Positions 53,169-60,884 of a stretch of 64,000 nucleotides of DNA are shown one piece after another. Under the pieces are notes generated by a model. The model did not search any database and was not told the DNA's origin. It saw only the letters and a program-made list of their open reading frames with translations. A program made the translations under genes and the position numbers. Source of the stretch: an uncultured Acidimicrobiales bacterium (lineage in GTDB: Bacteria; Actinomycetota; Acidimicrobiia; Acidimicrobiales; SHLQ01); NCBI GenBank assembly GCA_938041035.1, contig CALHYX010000030.1, forward strand, positions 41,458 through 105,457, in the 5' to 3' direction. The stretch's first letter is position 1; each line of letters starts with the position of its first letter.

Positions 53169-53936
53169 CTAGCCGAAGAACTCCTTGGTCTCGTCGACTC
53201 GGAAGCGCACGACGGTCAGTGCGCCCAGCACGACCGCGGCGCCCATGAGGACCCCCACCTCGGGGAGCACGTCGACGATGCCGCCGTCTTCGAGAAAGAC
53301 ATCGCGGTGGCCTTCCATGGCCCAGAAGCTCGGTGTGAACGGCGACAGGTACTGCGCCGCCCGCGGTAAGGAATCGACGGGGACGAAGGCGCCGCCCAAC
53401 CCGCCGAACACCATCGCCCCCAGGTTCACGATCGCGTTCACCTGGTTGATTGTGCGGAAGGTGGCGGTGAGCAGCAGGACAAACGCGATCAGGCAGCACG
53501 AGTAGGCGAACAGCACGAGGAGTTCGGCGAGCACCGAGCCCTCCAGGCGCAGCCCGACCAGGAGCGAGCCGGCCACCAGCAGGACCACCTGGTACAGCAG
53601 ATGGATGCCGATCCAGGGGATTGCAAACCCGGCGAGGAGGCTGGGGGCGGGTGCCGCCGAGGCCCGCAACCGGTCCCACGTGTTCCAGCCGTGCTCGCGG
53701 TACACCGAGAAGCCGACCGACCCGGCCAACATGAACCCGAACATGACGACCTGGCCGGGTACCACCTGCTCGGCGCCGCTGGCATCGGAGAACCCTTCGG
53801 CCTGGAGCGACAAACCAATGGTGTCGACGAACAGCGGCATGATCACCAGCGGCATACCGAACATGATCAGCAGGAACCAGGGGTCGCGGCGGATGATTCG
53901 GAGCTGCACCCCGACGATGGCGCGTACGGCGTCCAC
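53169..53936 (-). CDS. ABC-2 type transporter permease
   Basis: 255 residues with six membrane segments: PWFLLIMFGMPLVIMPLFVD, VVMFGFMLAGSVGFSVYREH, GIHLLYQVVLLVAGSLLVGL and LFAYSCCLIAFVLLLTATFR among them. The core YREHGWNTWDRLRASAAPAP is the ABC-2 family motif. The GTG start at 53936 overlaps the ATPase stop by one base (TAGTG). It forms an exporter with the upstream ATPase; the substrate is unknown. Confidence 0.88.
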   Translation of the reverse strand: MDAVRAIVGVQLRIIRRDPWFLLIMFGMPLVIMPLFVDTIGLSLQAEGFSDASGAEQVVPGQVVMFGFMLAGSVGFSVYREHGWNTWDRLRASAAPAPSLLAGFAIPWIGIHLLYQVVLLVAGSLLVGLRLEGSVLAELLVLFAYSCCLIAFVLLLTATFRTINQVNAIVNLGAMVFGGLGGAFVPVDSLPRAAQYLSPFTPSFWAMEGHRDVFLEDGGIVDVLPEVGVLMGAAVVLGALTVVRFRVDETKEFFG

Positions 53937-54871
53937 TAGCCACCCCCCTCGTCGAGACGGTCGCCGGTGACGGCGAGGAACACCGTCTCGAGGTCGGGCC
54001 GGAGCGACTCGACGGCCAGCAGTCCCTCGCTGCGGGGACCGAGGTCGGCGATGAGGGCGCCGATCGATCGGTCGTCGCTGGTGCGGTAGGTGGCGCCGCC
54101 GTTTGCGGTGAGATCGGTGGCGGTGAGGCCGAGCCCATCGATGGTGGCGGCGTCGAGGGCGGCGTCGAGCGTGAATTCCAGGCCGCTCAGGCGATGGGCC
54201 TCCACCAGCTCGTCGCGCGTGCCGCGCGCGAGCACCTCGCCGTGATCGATGATCACGATGTCGGCGTCGAGCGCTTCGACCTCGTTGAGGTAGTGCGTGG
54301 TGTAGATCACCGCGGCCCCCTCGTTCGCCATGGCCCGAACCGACGCGATGAGCTGGGCCCGGGTCGCCACGTCGGCACCCACCGTGGGCTCGTCGAGCAT
54401 GAGCAACTGCGGTCGGTGCACGAGGGCACAGCCGGTGTGCAGACGCCGTTGTTCGCCGCCCGAAAGTTTGGCCGCTCGGCGGTCGAGCAGTTCGGTGAGC
54501 CCGAGCTGTTCGGCCACATCGGTCGCCGCCGTCGCCCGTGAGCCGCGCTCGACCCCGGCGAGGTTGGCGAAGAACTCGAGGTTCTCCCGCACCGTGAGCA
54601 CGCCGTACACCCCGGTGTCCTGGGGGGCGATGCCGGTGAGTTTGGCGGCCTCGTCGAGGTTGGACAACACGTCGATGCCGTCGAGCTCCACGGTGCCCGC
54701 GTCCGGGCGCAGCAGCCCGGCGATGATGGAGATCATCGTCGTCTTACCGGCACCGTTTCGGCCCAACAACGCGGTGATCTGCCCCGCCGCGACGTCGATG
54801 TCGGCGCCCCGCAGGGCCTGGACGTCGCCGTAGCTCTTCGTGAGACCCCTCGCCATCAACACGCCGCTCAT
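53936..54871 (-). CDS. ABC transporter ATP-binding protein
   Basis: 311 residues. Walker A is GRNGAGKTTMIS, the Q-loop QDTGVYGVLTV, signature LSGGEQRRLHTGCALV, Walker B LLMLDEPTVGAD and H-loop IYTTHYLNEVE. The C-terminal extension resembles DrrA/CcmA-type exporters. The ATG at 54871 is chosen because the longer frame is not ABC-like. This is the second ABC-2 pair of the window; unlike the first, no two-component genes are beside it. Confidence 0.9.
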   Translation of the reverse strand: MSGVLMARGLTKSYGDVQALRGADIDVAAGQITALLGRNGAGKTTMISIIAGLLRPDAGTVELDGIDVLSNLDEAAKLTGIAPQDTGVYGVLTVRENLEFFANLAGVERGSRATAATDVAEQLGLTELLDRRAAKLSGGEQRRLHTGCALVHRPQLLMLDEPTVGADVATRAQLIASVRAMANEGAAVIYTTHYLNEVEALDADIVIIDHGEVLARGTRDELVEAHRLSGLEFTLDAALDAATIDGLGLTATDLTANGGATYRTSDDRSIGALIADLGPRSEGLLAVESLRPDLETVFLAVTGDRLDEGGG

Positions 54872-54983
54872 CCTTCTCGATCGTGCGGGCGCCGTCGACC
54901 GAATTGGGCGTACGCCGGCCGGTTGGGTCGGTGGCCCCTCCGTTGGCGCTTGACTACGGTCGACCCAGCGGAGGGGAGCACGT

Positions 54984-57206
54984 ATGGACGAATCGAGCGG
55001 ACTGGATCGGCGGCACTTTCTCGTGGGGGCGGCGGTTACGGCGGTGGGCGTCGGTTTACCGGGTGGGATTGCCTCCGCCCGCCCGGGTCGGGGTCGGCAT
55101 TGCTTCGTGCCGGGCACGACGCCGGCCAACGTCTTGGCGAGGCCGGGAACCCGAGGGCTGGTCCGCGAGCGGTACTACCAGCGCCGGGTCAGGCGATACC
55201 TCGACTACGCGACCGACTTCGAACGGTTCGGTAGCCCGCCGGGTATCGCCGTGCATCTGATCGCGGCCCACCGCGACCCGCACTACACCTGGAACATCGC
55301 CGGGGTGACCAACGACGCGCTGGCGGCGGTCTGGACGCAGATCGACGAGTGGCGCGACACCCGCGACTTCCAGTTCATGTATCTGAATTGGGTGTACGCG
55401 CTGGGTCGCGGTGACACCCCGATGACGCAGATCGATCAGACGGTGATCACGGCGATCGAGGAGCGCCTGGTAGCCAACCGGTATCGCTACAACGACCCGC
55501 TGCCGGGCGATCGCATCGACCACCTGTGGTACTGGTCGGAGAACCATCGGATCATCGTGTTGGCCAACGAATGGCTGGCCGGGCAGTTCTTGCCCGATGC
55601 CGTGTTCGACGTGACCGGCCTCACCGGCGCCGAGCACATGGCTCGAGCCAAGCCGGACATTCTCGAGTGGATCGACGAGCGGGCTCGATTCGGGTTCTTC
55701 GAATGGCACAGCAACGTGTACATGGCCAAGAACATCACGCCGCTGCTGATGCTGTGTGAGCTCTGCGACGATGTCGAGATCGTGCAGGCTGCGGCGATGG
55801 CGCTCGATCTTTGTTTGTTCGACATGGCCGCGCATTATCACCGCGGCGCCTACGTTGCGCCGCACGGGCGCACGTACAAGAAGGACAAGATGACGGCCCG
55901 GGACGAAGACACCTACGGCTTCGCCAAGTTCCTCTTCGCCGACACCGACCCCGACTTCGTTACCCCCACCGACACCACGACCACGTTCTTTTGTGCCGCG
56001 CAGCGCTACCGGCCGCCGCGGCTCATCCTGAAGGTCGCTCGCCACGACCGCCCGACGATCACGCGGGAACGGCACGGGGTGTTCGTCGATGCCAGCGAGC
56101 CGATCAGCGATGCGCCGGTGGCCCCGTTCGGCAAGGACTTTTCCGATCCGGCCAACCTGCCGTTCTGGTGGTCGACCGGCGGCATCGGCATGTGGCAGCT
56201 GGCCGACATGGGCTTCGCCGAGGCCGACAAGTATCGACTTTGGGAGGGCGACGCGTTCCAGCTGATCACCCAGTTGCGTGATGTGAACGGCGGCGATCTC
56301 GACCGCATCAAGCAGTGGGAACAGGCCAACCACATGATCTTGAACCTGGGGTTTCTCGCCGAGGCCAACACGTACGCCTACCGCACCCGGCAGGTGGCCA
56401 TGGCCAGCGTGCTCGATCATCGCAAGGGCGAAATGCGCGACCAGGTGCACATGTGGCAGGCGACGATCAACACCGAGGCGCGGGTGTTCACCACCCACCC
56501 CATGACCGATGTCAGCGAGTCGACCAACTGGCGGGACGACGGCGAGCCCGGTTATTGGACCGGCGAGGCGTCGATGCCACGTTCGGCTCAGTACCGCAAT
56601 ACGTCGGTGCACCTGTATCAGCCGGCCTATGACCGCGATACCGATCCGATCTTGGCGTTGGTTTTCGACTATCAGAACTTCACCCACGCGTATTTCCCGC
56701 AGGACCATTTCGACGAGGTGGTGCAGCACGCAAACTGGACGATCGGCCGAAAGGACGGCGGCTTCATCGCGCTGTGGTCGTGGCGCGATCCGCAATGGCG
56801 GACCTACGATCCGACCGTCAACGCGACCAACGGCATGACCAAGCCGTTCGATCTGGTGGCCCCGGGCGGCCCGGACAACATCTGGATCTGCGAGGTCAGC
56901 ACCGAAGCCGACGAGAGTTTCAACGACTTCTCGGCCCGGATATCGACCTCGGCCCCGCAAGTGACCCGCACCGCCGACGAGTTCGCCGTGTACTGGTCTT
57001 CGCCCACGAATGGCGCAATGAGCTTTGGTTGGGACGAGCCGTTCGTGGTCGAAGGGGTCGAGCAGCAGATCACCGACTTCCCGCGCCACCGCAGTCGATG
57101 GGGCCACGTGGATCGGCTCGAAAGGAAGTACGACCTGCGGCACGGCCAACATGTATTGAAGCTCGACTTCGACGCCGGCACCCGTTCGGTCGAACGGCGC
57201 TGCTAG
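54984..57206 (+). CDS. Large Tat-exported protein of unknown function, polysaccharide-lyase-like layout
   Basis: 740 residues. The Tat signal is LDRRHFLVGAAVTAVGVGLP, followed by ASARPGRG and probable cleavage. Residues about 80-390 are helix-rich with YWSENHRIIVLANEWLAGQF, WLA and FFEWHSNVYMAKNITPLLML, reminiscent of the alpha/alpha toroid of heparinase or alginate lyases; residues about 400-740 are strand-rich with HMWQATINTEARVFTTHPMT. No catalytic residues can be assigned confidently. A GGAGGGGAG site precedes the ATG. Function remains open. Confidence 0.7.
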   Translation: MDESSGLDRRHFLVGAAVTAVGVGLPGGIASARPGRGRHCFVPGTTPANVLARPGTRGLVRERYYQRRVRRYLDYATDFERFGSPPGIAVHLIAAHRDPHYTWNIAGVTNDALAAVWTQIDEWRDTRDFQFMYLNWVYALGRGDTPMTQIDQTVITAIEERLVANRYRYNDPLPGDRIDHLWYWSENHRIIVLANEWLAGQFLPDAVFDVTGLTGAEHMARAKPDILEWIDERARFGFFEWHSNVYMAKNITPLLMLCELCDDVEIVQAAAMALDLCLFDMAAHYHRGAYVAPHGRTYKKDKMTARDEDTYGFAKFLFADTDPDFVTPTDTTTTFFCAAQRYRPPRLILKVARHDRPTITRERHGVFVDASEPISDAPVAPFGKDFSDPANLPFWWSTGGIGMWQLADMGFAEADKYRLWEGDAFQLITQLRDVNGGDLDRIKQWEQANHMILNLGFLAEANTYAYRTRQVAMASVLDHRKGEMRDQVHMWQATINTEARVFTTHPMTDVSESTNWRDDGEPGYWTGEASMPRSAQYRNTSVHLYQPAYDRDTDPILALVFDYQNFTHAYFPQDHFDEVVQHANWTIGRKDGGFIALWSWRDPQWRTYDPTVNATNGMTKPFDLVAPGGPDNIWICEVSTEADESFNDFSARISTSAPQVTRTADEFAVYWSSPTNGAMSFGWDEPFVVEGVEQQITDFPRHRSRWGHVDRLERKYDLRHGQHVLKLDFDAGTRSVERRC

Positions 57207-57272
57207 TCCGGGCCGGTGTCCGCTCGTGCCGCGGTCGGCCCGGTTGCTCCGTCCCGATTTGCGGGGAGCCGC

Positions 57273-57359
57273 CTAGAACTTCCCCTGGTTGACGAGGGCG
57301 TCGCCGCGGGGCAGTGGTTCCATCGTGTCCCAGTGTTCGACGATCAGTCCCCGGCACAG
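57273..57359 (-). pseudogene. Remnant 3' end of a SnoaL/NTF2-like gene
   Basis: Reading the minus strand from an in-frame TAG at 57360-57362 gives LCRGLIVEHWDTMEPLPRGD followed by ALVNQGKF and a stop at 57273-57275. The G-x-IVEHWD and NQGKF-end form matches the C-terminus of SnoaL-like NTF2 proteins (typically DGKIVEHWD). Only 28 residues remain, with no upstream coding sequence in the same frame, so it is a decayed gene end next to the TetR gene. Confidence 0.55.
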
Positions 57360-57379
57360 CTAGTTCGGGCCGGCGACCG

Positions 57380-58075
57380 CTAGGAGGTACCCCGCTCGTT
57401 TCCGGATTCATCGAGCCGGACCAGCCCGTCGAGGATGAGGTCCAGCACGAGCTCGAAGGTGCTGGCGGTGTGCCCCTCGAGATGCTGGTGCACGTGGGCG
57501 ATGGTGAACGGGTGCTCGTCGGGCGAGAGCCGGGCGAGGTATTCGTGAATCTGGTCCTCGGCACTTTCGCGGTCGGGGCCCAGCGTCATCCCCTGTTCCT
57601 GGAGGGTGTAGCCGTGCACGTGGTTGGTGACGGCATGAAACCCGTGGTGGGCGCTCTCGTTGGACAGCCCGCTTTGGTACAGGTTGCGCAGGTAGAACTC
57701 CATCTGGGAGGTACGGGCCGGACCGGGCAGGTGCTTGAGCCAGAGCTCGCTTGCCCAGGGGTGCTTCGTCAGCGCGGACCGGGTAGCCATCGCCATGTTG
57801 CGGACCGCGGCGAGCGGCGCGAGGTCGTCGGGGGGCGCCGGGATCCCGGCCACGATCGTCTCGACCATCAGCGTCATGAGCTCGTTCTTGTTGGCGATGT
57901 GGTTGTAGAGCGCCATGACTTCGAACCCGAGCCGGCGGGCCAGCTTGCGCATGGACAGCGCCCCGATGCCGTCGTGGTCGGCCAGTTCGATGGCCGCGTC
58001 GATGATCGCGACCTGGCTGAGCGGCTGGCGTTCGGGCGGTTCGGGTGGCGGGGGTCGTTTGGGTTGCGAGGACAT
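57380..58075 (-). CDS. TetR-family transcriptional regulator
   Basis: 231 residues. The HTH is AIELADHDGIGALSMRKLAR then RLGFEVMALYNHIANKNELM; the C-terminal TetR_C domain has SNESAHHGFHAVTNHVHGYT. It starts with a Pro-rich segment (MSSQPKRPPPPEPPERQ). It is divergent from an MDR-type oxidoreductase with the operator repeats in between, so it most likely represses that gene and itself. The ligand is unknown; the remnant NTF2-like gene lies at its end. Confidence 0.88.
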   Translation of the reverse strand: MSSQPKRPPPPEPPERQPLSQVAIIDAAIELADHDGIGALSMRKLARRLGFEVMALYNHIANKNELMTLMVETIVAGIPAPPDDLAPLAAVRNMAMATRSALTKHPWASELWLKHLPGPARTSQMEFYLRNLYQSGLSNESAHHGFHAVTNHVHGYTLQEQGMTLGPDRESAEDQIHEYLARLSPDEHPFTIAHVHQHLEGHTASTFELVLDLILDGLVRLDESGNERGTS

Positions 58076-58137
58076 ACAGGTGGATCCTTCGGGCGGCGCG
58101 CGGGTGCGCGCGAGAAATGATGGTTTACGCAGCCGTG

Positions 58138-58171
58138 CGTACGGTGTACGTTACCGTACGTACAGTGTACT
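58138..58171. promoter_or_regulatory. Duplicated TetR operator between divergent genes
   Basis: CGTACGGTGTACG (58138-58150) and CGTACAGTGTACT (58159-58171) are related 13-mers whose starts are 21 bases apart, two helical turns. The first is a perfect inverted repeat CGTAC-GGT-GTACG; the second is imperfect. GTACGTAC sits between. Two TetR dimers may bind cooperatively. Confidence 0.65.
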
Positions 58172-58206
58172 TTTCGACCGAACGATGCCCCGCCTGAGGA
58201 GTAGTC

Positions 58207-59214
58207 ATGTCCGATACGCACGCCATTCCCGCCACGATGACCGCGGCCGCGGCCCGCCGCTACGGGTCGGGTGACGTGGTCAACGTCGAGGAGCTCAAGG
58301 TGGTGAAGCCGACCAAGGACGACGTGCTCGTCAAGGTCGAGGCCTCGTCGCTCAACGCGCTCGACTGGCACTTCGTCACGGGGACGCCGTACCTGCTTCG
58401 GCTCACGAATGGGCTCCGCCGACCCCGACGCATCGTCCCCGGCGCCGACGTCGCCGGCACCGTCGTGGCGTTGGGGCCCGAGGTGACCGAGTTCGCCATC
58501 GGCGACGAGGTGTTCGGCGAGATCGACGGCGGTGGGTGCGCGGACTACGTCGTGGCCGCCGCGGCAAAGCTCGTGGCGAAGCCGCCGGAGGTCTCCTTCG
58601 TCGATGCCGCCGCGACCGGGGTCGCCGGCCTCACCGCCATCCAGGGGCTTCGCAAGCATGCCGACGTGCAACCCGGCGACCGGGTCCTCATCAACGGCGC
58701 CGCGGGTGGCGTCGGGACGTTCGCGGTGCAGGTCGCCAAGGCGCTCGGGGCCCACGTGACCGCTGTGTGCAGCACCCGAAACGTCGAGATGGTTCGCAGT
58801 CTCGGTGCCGATGAGGTGATCGACTACACGGCTGAGGATTTCCTGGCCGGCGACGCCCGGTTCGACGTGCTCCTCGACAACGTCGGCAATCGGGAGCCCG
58901 GCGAACTCCTTCGGGTGTTGCACCCCGACGCCCGGTATGTCGCGGTGAGCGGTCCGAAGGAGAACCTCTGGTGGGGTCCGTTCGGATTCGCCGTCCGGAT
59001 GTGGTGGGCGTGCAAGCGCTCGAGCCAGAGCTTCCACCACTTCATCGCCGCCCCCGACCAGGACGATCTCGGTGACCTGGGCGCCTGGTTGGCCTCGGGT
59101 GCCATCCGGCCGGCGATCCAACGTACCGTCGGATTCGACGGCGTTGCCGATGGTATTGCCGAGATCGGCACCGGCCACGTAAAGGCAAAGATCGTCGTGG
59201 TGCCGTCGCGGTAG
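58207..59214 (+). CDS. MDR-type NAD(P)H-dependent oxidoreductase (quinone reductase-like)
   Basis: 335 residues. The GroES-like N-terminus has VKVEASSLNALDWHFVTG and VPGADVAGTVVALGPEVTEF; the NADPH-binding segment is VLINGAAGGVGTFAVQVAKA. The zinc ligands of alcohol dehydrogenases are absent, as in zeta-crystallin-like quinone oxidoreductases. A GAGGAG site precedes the ATG at 58207. It is regulated probably by the divergent TetR protein. Confidence 0.9.
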   Translation: MSDTHAIPATMTAAAARRYGSGDVVNVEELKVVKPTKDDVLVKVEASSLNALDWHFVTGTPYLLRLTNGLRRPRRIVPGADVAGTVVALGPEVTEFAIGDEVFGEIDGGGCADYVVAAAAKLVAKPPEVSFVDAAATGVAGLTAIQGLRKHADVQPGDRVLINGAAGGVGTFAVQVAKALGAHVTAVCSTRNVEMVRSLGADEVIDYTAEDFLAGDARFDVLLDNVGNREPGELLRVLHPDARYVAVSGPKENLWWGPFGFAVRMWWACKRSSQSFHHFIAAPDQDDLGDLGAWLASGAIRPAIQRTVGFDGVADGIAEIGTGHVKAKIVVVPSR

Positions 59215-59234
59215 ATCCGTCGCCGTCGCGCCTC

Positions 59235-60113
59235 TTGCCGGCTCGAACGCGGGCGATCGAATCCCCGAGGACCCCGGGGATTACCGATACTGTTCGGCGA
59301 TGGTCGGAACGTTCACTTTGTTCGCAAATCCGGACCCGCATCCCCGCCGGCGCGCGAATTCCCGCCGAACGGTCGTTGGCGTTTCTTTGCTGCGTGCTTG
59401 CCGTCGCAACGTTTGCGGCCGCGTGCTCCTCCGGCACCGAAGCGACCTCCACCACACAGCAACCACCGGCCACCGCCTCAGCGAGCGCTTCGGGCGACGG
59501 CCAGGGCTCCGGCGCCGAGCCCGTCCCGGCGAGTGGCGACGCGGGTCCACGGTGTGAGTACCTCGGGTTGAGTTCGCTCGACTGGATGCTGCTCGAATTC
59601 TCGATGACCAACGACACCGGTTCGCTCTTCGATGGCCGCGCCAACTGGGCGCTGTACGACGGCGACTCGCTGCTGGTCGAGGGTCGCGAGGTCGTCACCC
59701 GCCTCGAACCGGGCGAATCGCTGCGGTACTTCCGGAACTCCCAGACAGAGATTCCGGCGGGCGCCGGGGACATCCGCTGCGAGGTGACCGGCCTCGAAGA
59801 CAGTTTCCGGCCGGCCGTCGACTACGACGAGTCCGCCGGTGGCGGCTGCGAGCCGGTGGAGCTCAACAACCTGAACACCGTCGAGGTCGCGGTGACCGTG
59901 ATCAACCAGCTCGACATCGCCGCCGGGCTGGCTGTGGATGTCGCCGTCTATGACCCGAGCGGCCTCCGGCTGGGCTCGAACCGGTCGTTCGTGACCGATG
60001 TGCAGAATCCCGGCGACACGGTTGAGCTCGACATGGACTCGCGTGCCCCGGTGCCCGATGGCATGTCATTCAGCGATCTCACCTGCACGATTATCGCAAT
60101 CGACGAGTGGTAG
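59235..60113 (+). CDS. Putative secreted lipoprotein
   Basis: A lipobox VATFAAACSSG, with the hydrophobic core LAFLCCVLAVATF before it, marks a lipoprotein. A Ser/Ala/Thr-rich linker precedes a mature domain of about 200 residues with two similar blocks, CEYLGLSSLDWMLLEFSMTN and CEPVELNNLNTVEVAVTVIN, each starting with a Cys and ending in a strand set. The start is uncertain: TTG at 59235, TTG at 59376, or a leaderless ATG at 59300 in another frame. Function is unknown. Confidence 0.6.
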   Translation: MPARTRAIESPRTPGITDTVRRWSERSLCSQIRTRIPAGARIPAERSLAFLCCVLAVATFAAACSSGTEATSTTQQPPATASASASGDGQGSGAEPVPASGDAGPRCEYLGLSSLDWMLLEFSMTNDTGSLFDGRANWALYDGDSLLVEGREVVTRLEPGESLRYFRNSQTEIPAGAGDIRCEVTGLEDSFRPAVDYDESAGGGCEPVELNNLNTVEVAVTVINQLDIAAGLAVDVAVYDPSGLRLGSNRSFVTDVQNPGDTVELDMDSRAPVPDGMSFSDLTCTIIAIDEW

Positions 60114-60225
60114 TCGCCCGCCGCTGATCGGCACCGGTTTGGGCGTGCTGCGGCCGATCTGTTGCCGAGGGTGGAACGCCAACGTTTCGACGCGCGCCGA
60201 AGCCTGGGTTTCCTACCGTGAATCC

Positions 60226-60729
60226 ATGACTACACAACGCATTGATCAAGGCACTGAACGAGGCTCGCAACAAGCAGGCGTCGGGGCCCTCGACGGGTTG
60301 GATCTTGCGGCAGCGACGCTCGAGCTCGAGTGGGTCGTCACCATCGACACCCCGTCCGCCGGAGTCGAGCAGTTGACCAGGGCCCTGGGCGCTGAGCTAC
60401 CTCTCGTGCAGGGAAACTACGACAACTGTCTCTACGTGCGAGAAAACGGCTACCAGCAGTTTCGCGCGCTCGAAGGATCCCACGCCGGTGCCGAAGGCAC
60501 GGTTCAACGCACCGCCGCGTCGCAGATCGAGTTCGGGATTCCCCCGAGCCAAGACCTGCTTCGCACCGTCTTCAAGGTCATCTTCGCCGCGCACGTGAAC
60601 GAAGAGCCCACCGTTCGGGTCACCCAGGCCGTGGGCAGCCGATCGAAACTGTTGGAAGACTCGGACAACCCCAACCGCTACTGGAATCGCCCCGACGCCG
60701 AGGAGCTCCACGGCACGGCAGTCGGGTGA
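60226..60729 (+). CDS. Stand-alone NIF3-insert (YqfO/CutA-like) domain protein
   Basis: 167 residues. GNYDNCLYVRENGYQQFRAL, EGTVQRTAASQIEFGIPPSQ, and DLLRTVFKVIFAAHVNEEP match the PII-like domain inserted into NIF3/YqfO proteins (GNYxxC, F-P-EG, then IP-S-L-V-AI--AHPYEEP), but the NIF3 metal-binding halves are absent. TACCGT (60214-60219) ends 6 bases before the ATG, a leaderless layout. A 48-residue N-terminal region (MTTQRIDQGTERGSQQAGVG) precedes the domain. The ligand is unknown. Confidence 0.65.
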   Translation: MTTQRIDQGTERGSQQAGVGALDGLDLAAATLELEWVVTIDTPSAGVEQLTRALGAELPLVQGNYDNCLYVRENGYQQFRALEGSHAGAEGTVQRTAASQIEFGIPPSQDLLRTVFKVIFAAHVNEEPTVRVTQAVGSRSKLLEDSDNPNRYWNRPDAEELHGTAVG

Positions 60730-60793
60730 ACTCGGGTGCCTTTGGCGCAGGGCTGGAGGTATCCGATCGCGAACCTCAACCAGCCCTATGAAA

Positions 60794-60884
60794 GATCCGG
60801 GTTAAGGGGACAGATCCTCTTCTTGGACTCTTTTCAATCATCATGAAGAAGAACGATCAGTATGTCCCCGGTTTAACCGGGATC
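60794..60884. repeat. Imperfect inverted repeat of the GGGGACAGATCC mobile-repeat type
   Basis: GATCCGGGTTAA (60794-60805) and TTAACCGGGATC (60873-60884) are arms with one mismatch, and GGGGACA (60806-60812) pairs with TGTCCCC (60863-60869). Inside, CTCTTCTTG and AAGAAGA also pair. GGGGACAGATCC-type hairpins are typical REP-like elements linked to IS200/RAYT-family transposases. It lies between convergent genes and may also terminate transcription. Confidence 0.7.

Noticed and set aside
55056..57152. 698-codon minus-strand frame opposite the large Tat protein
   Set aside because: The plus-strand frame has a Tat signal and a strong ribosome site; the minus frame has neither.
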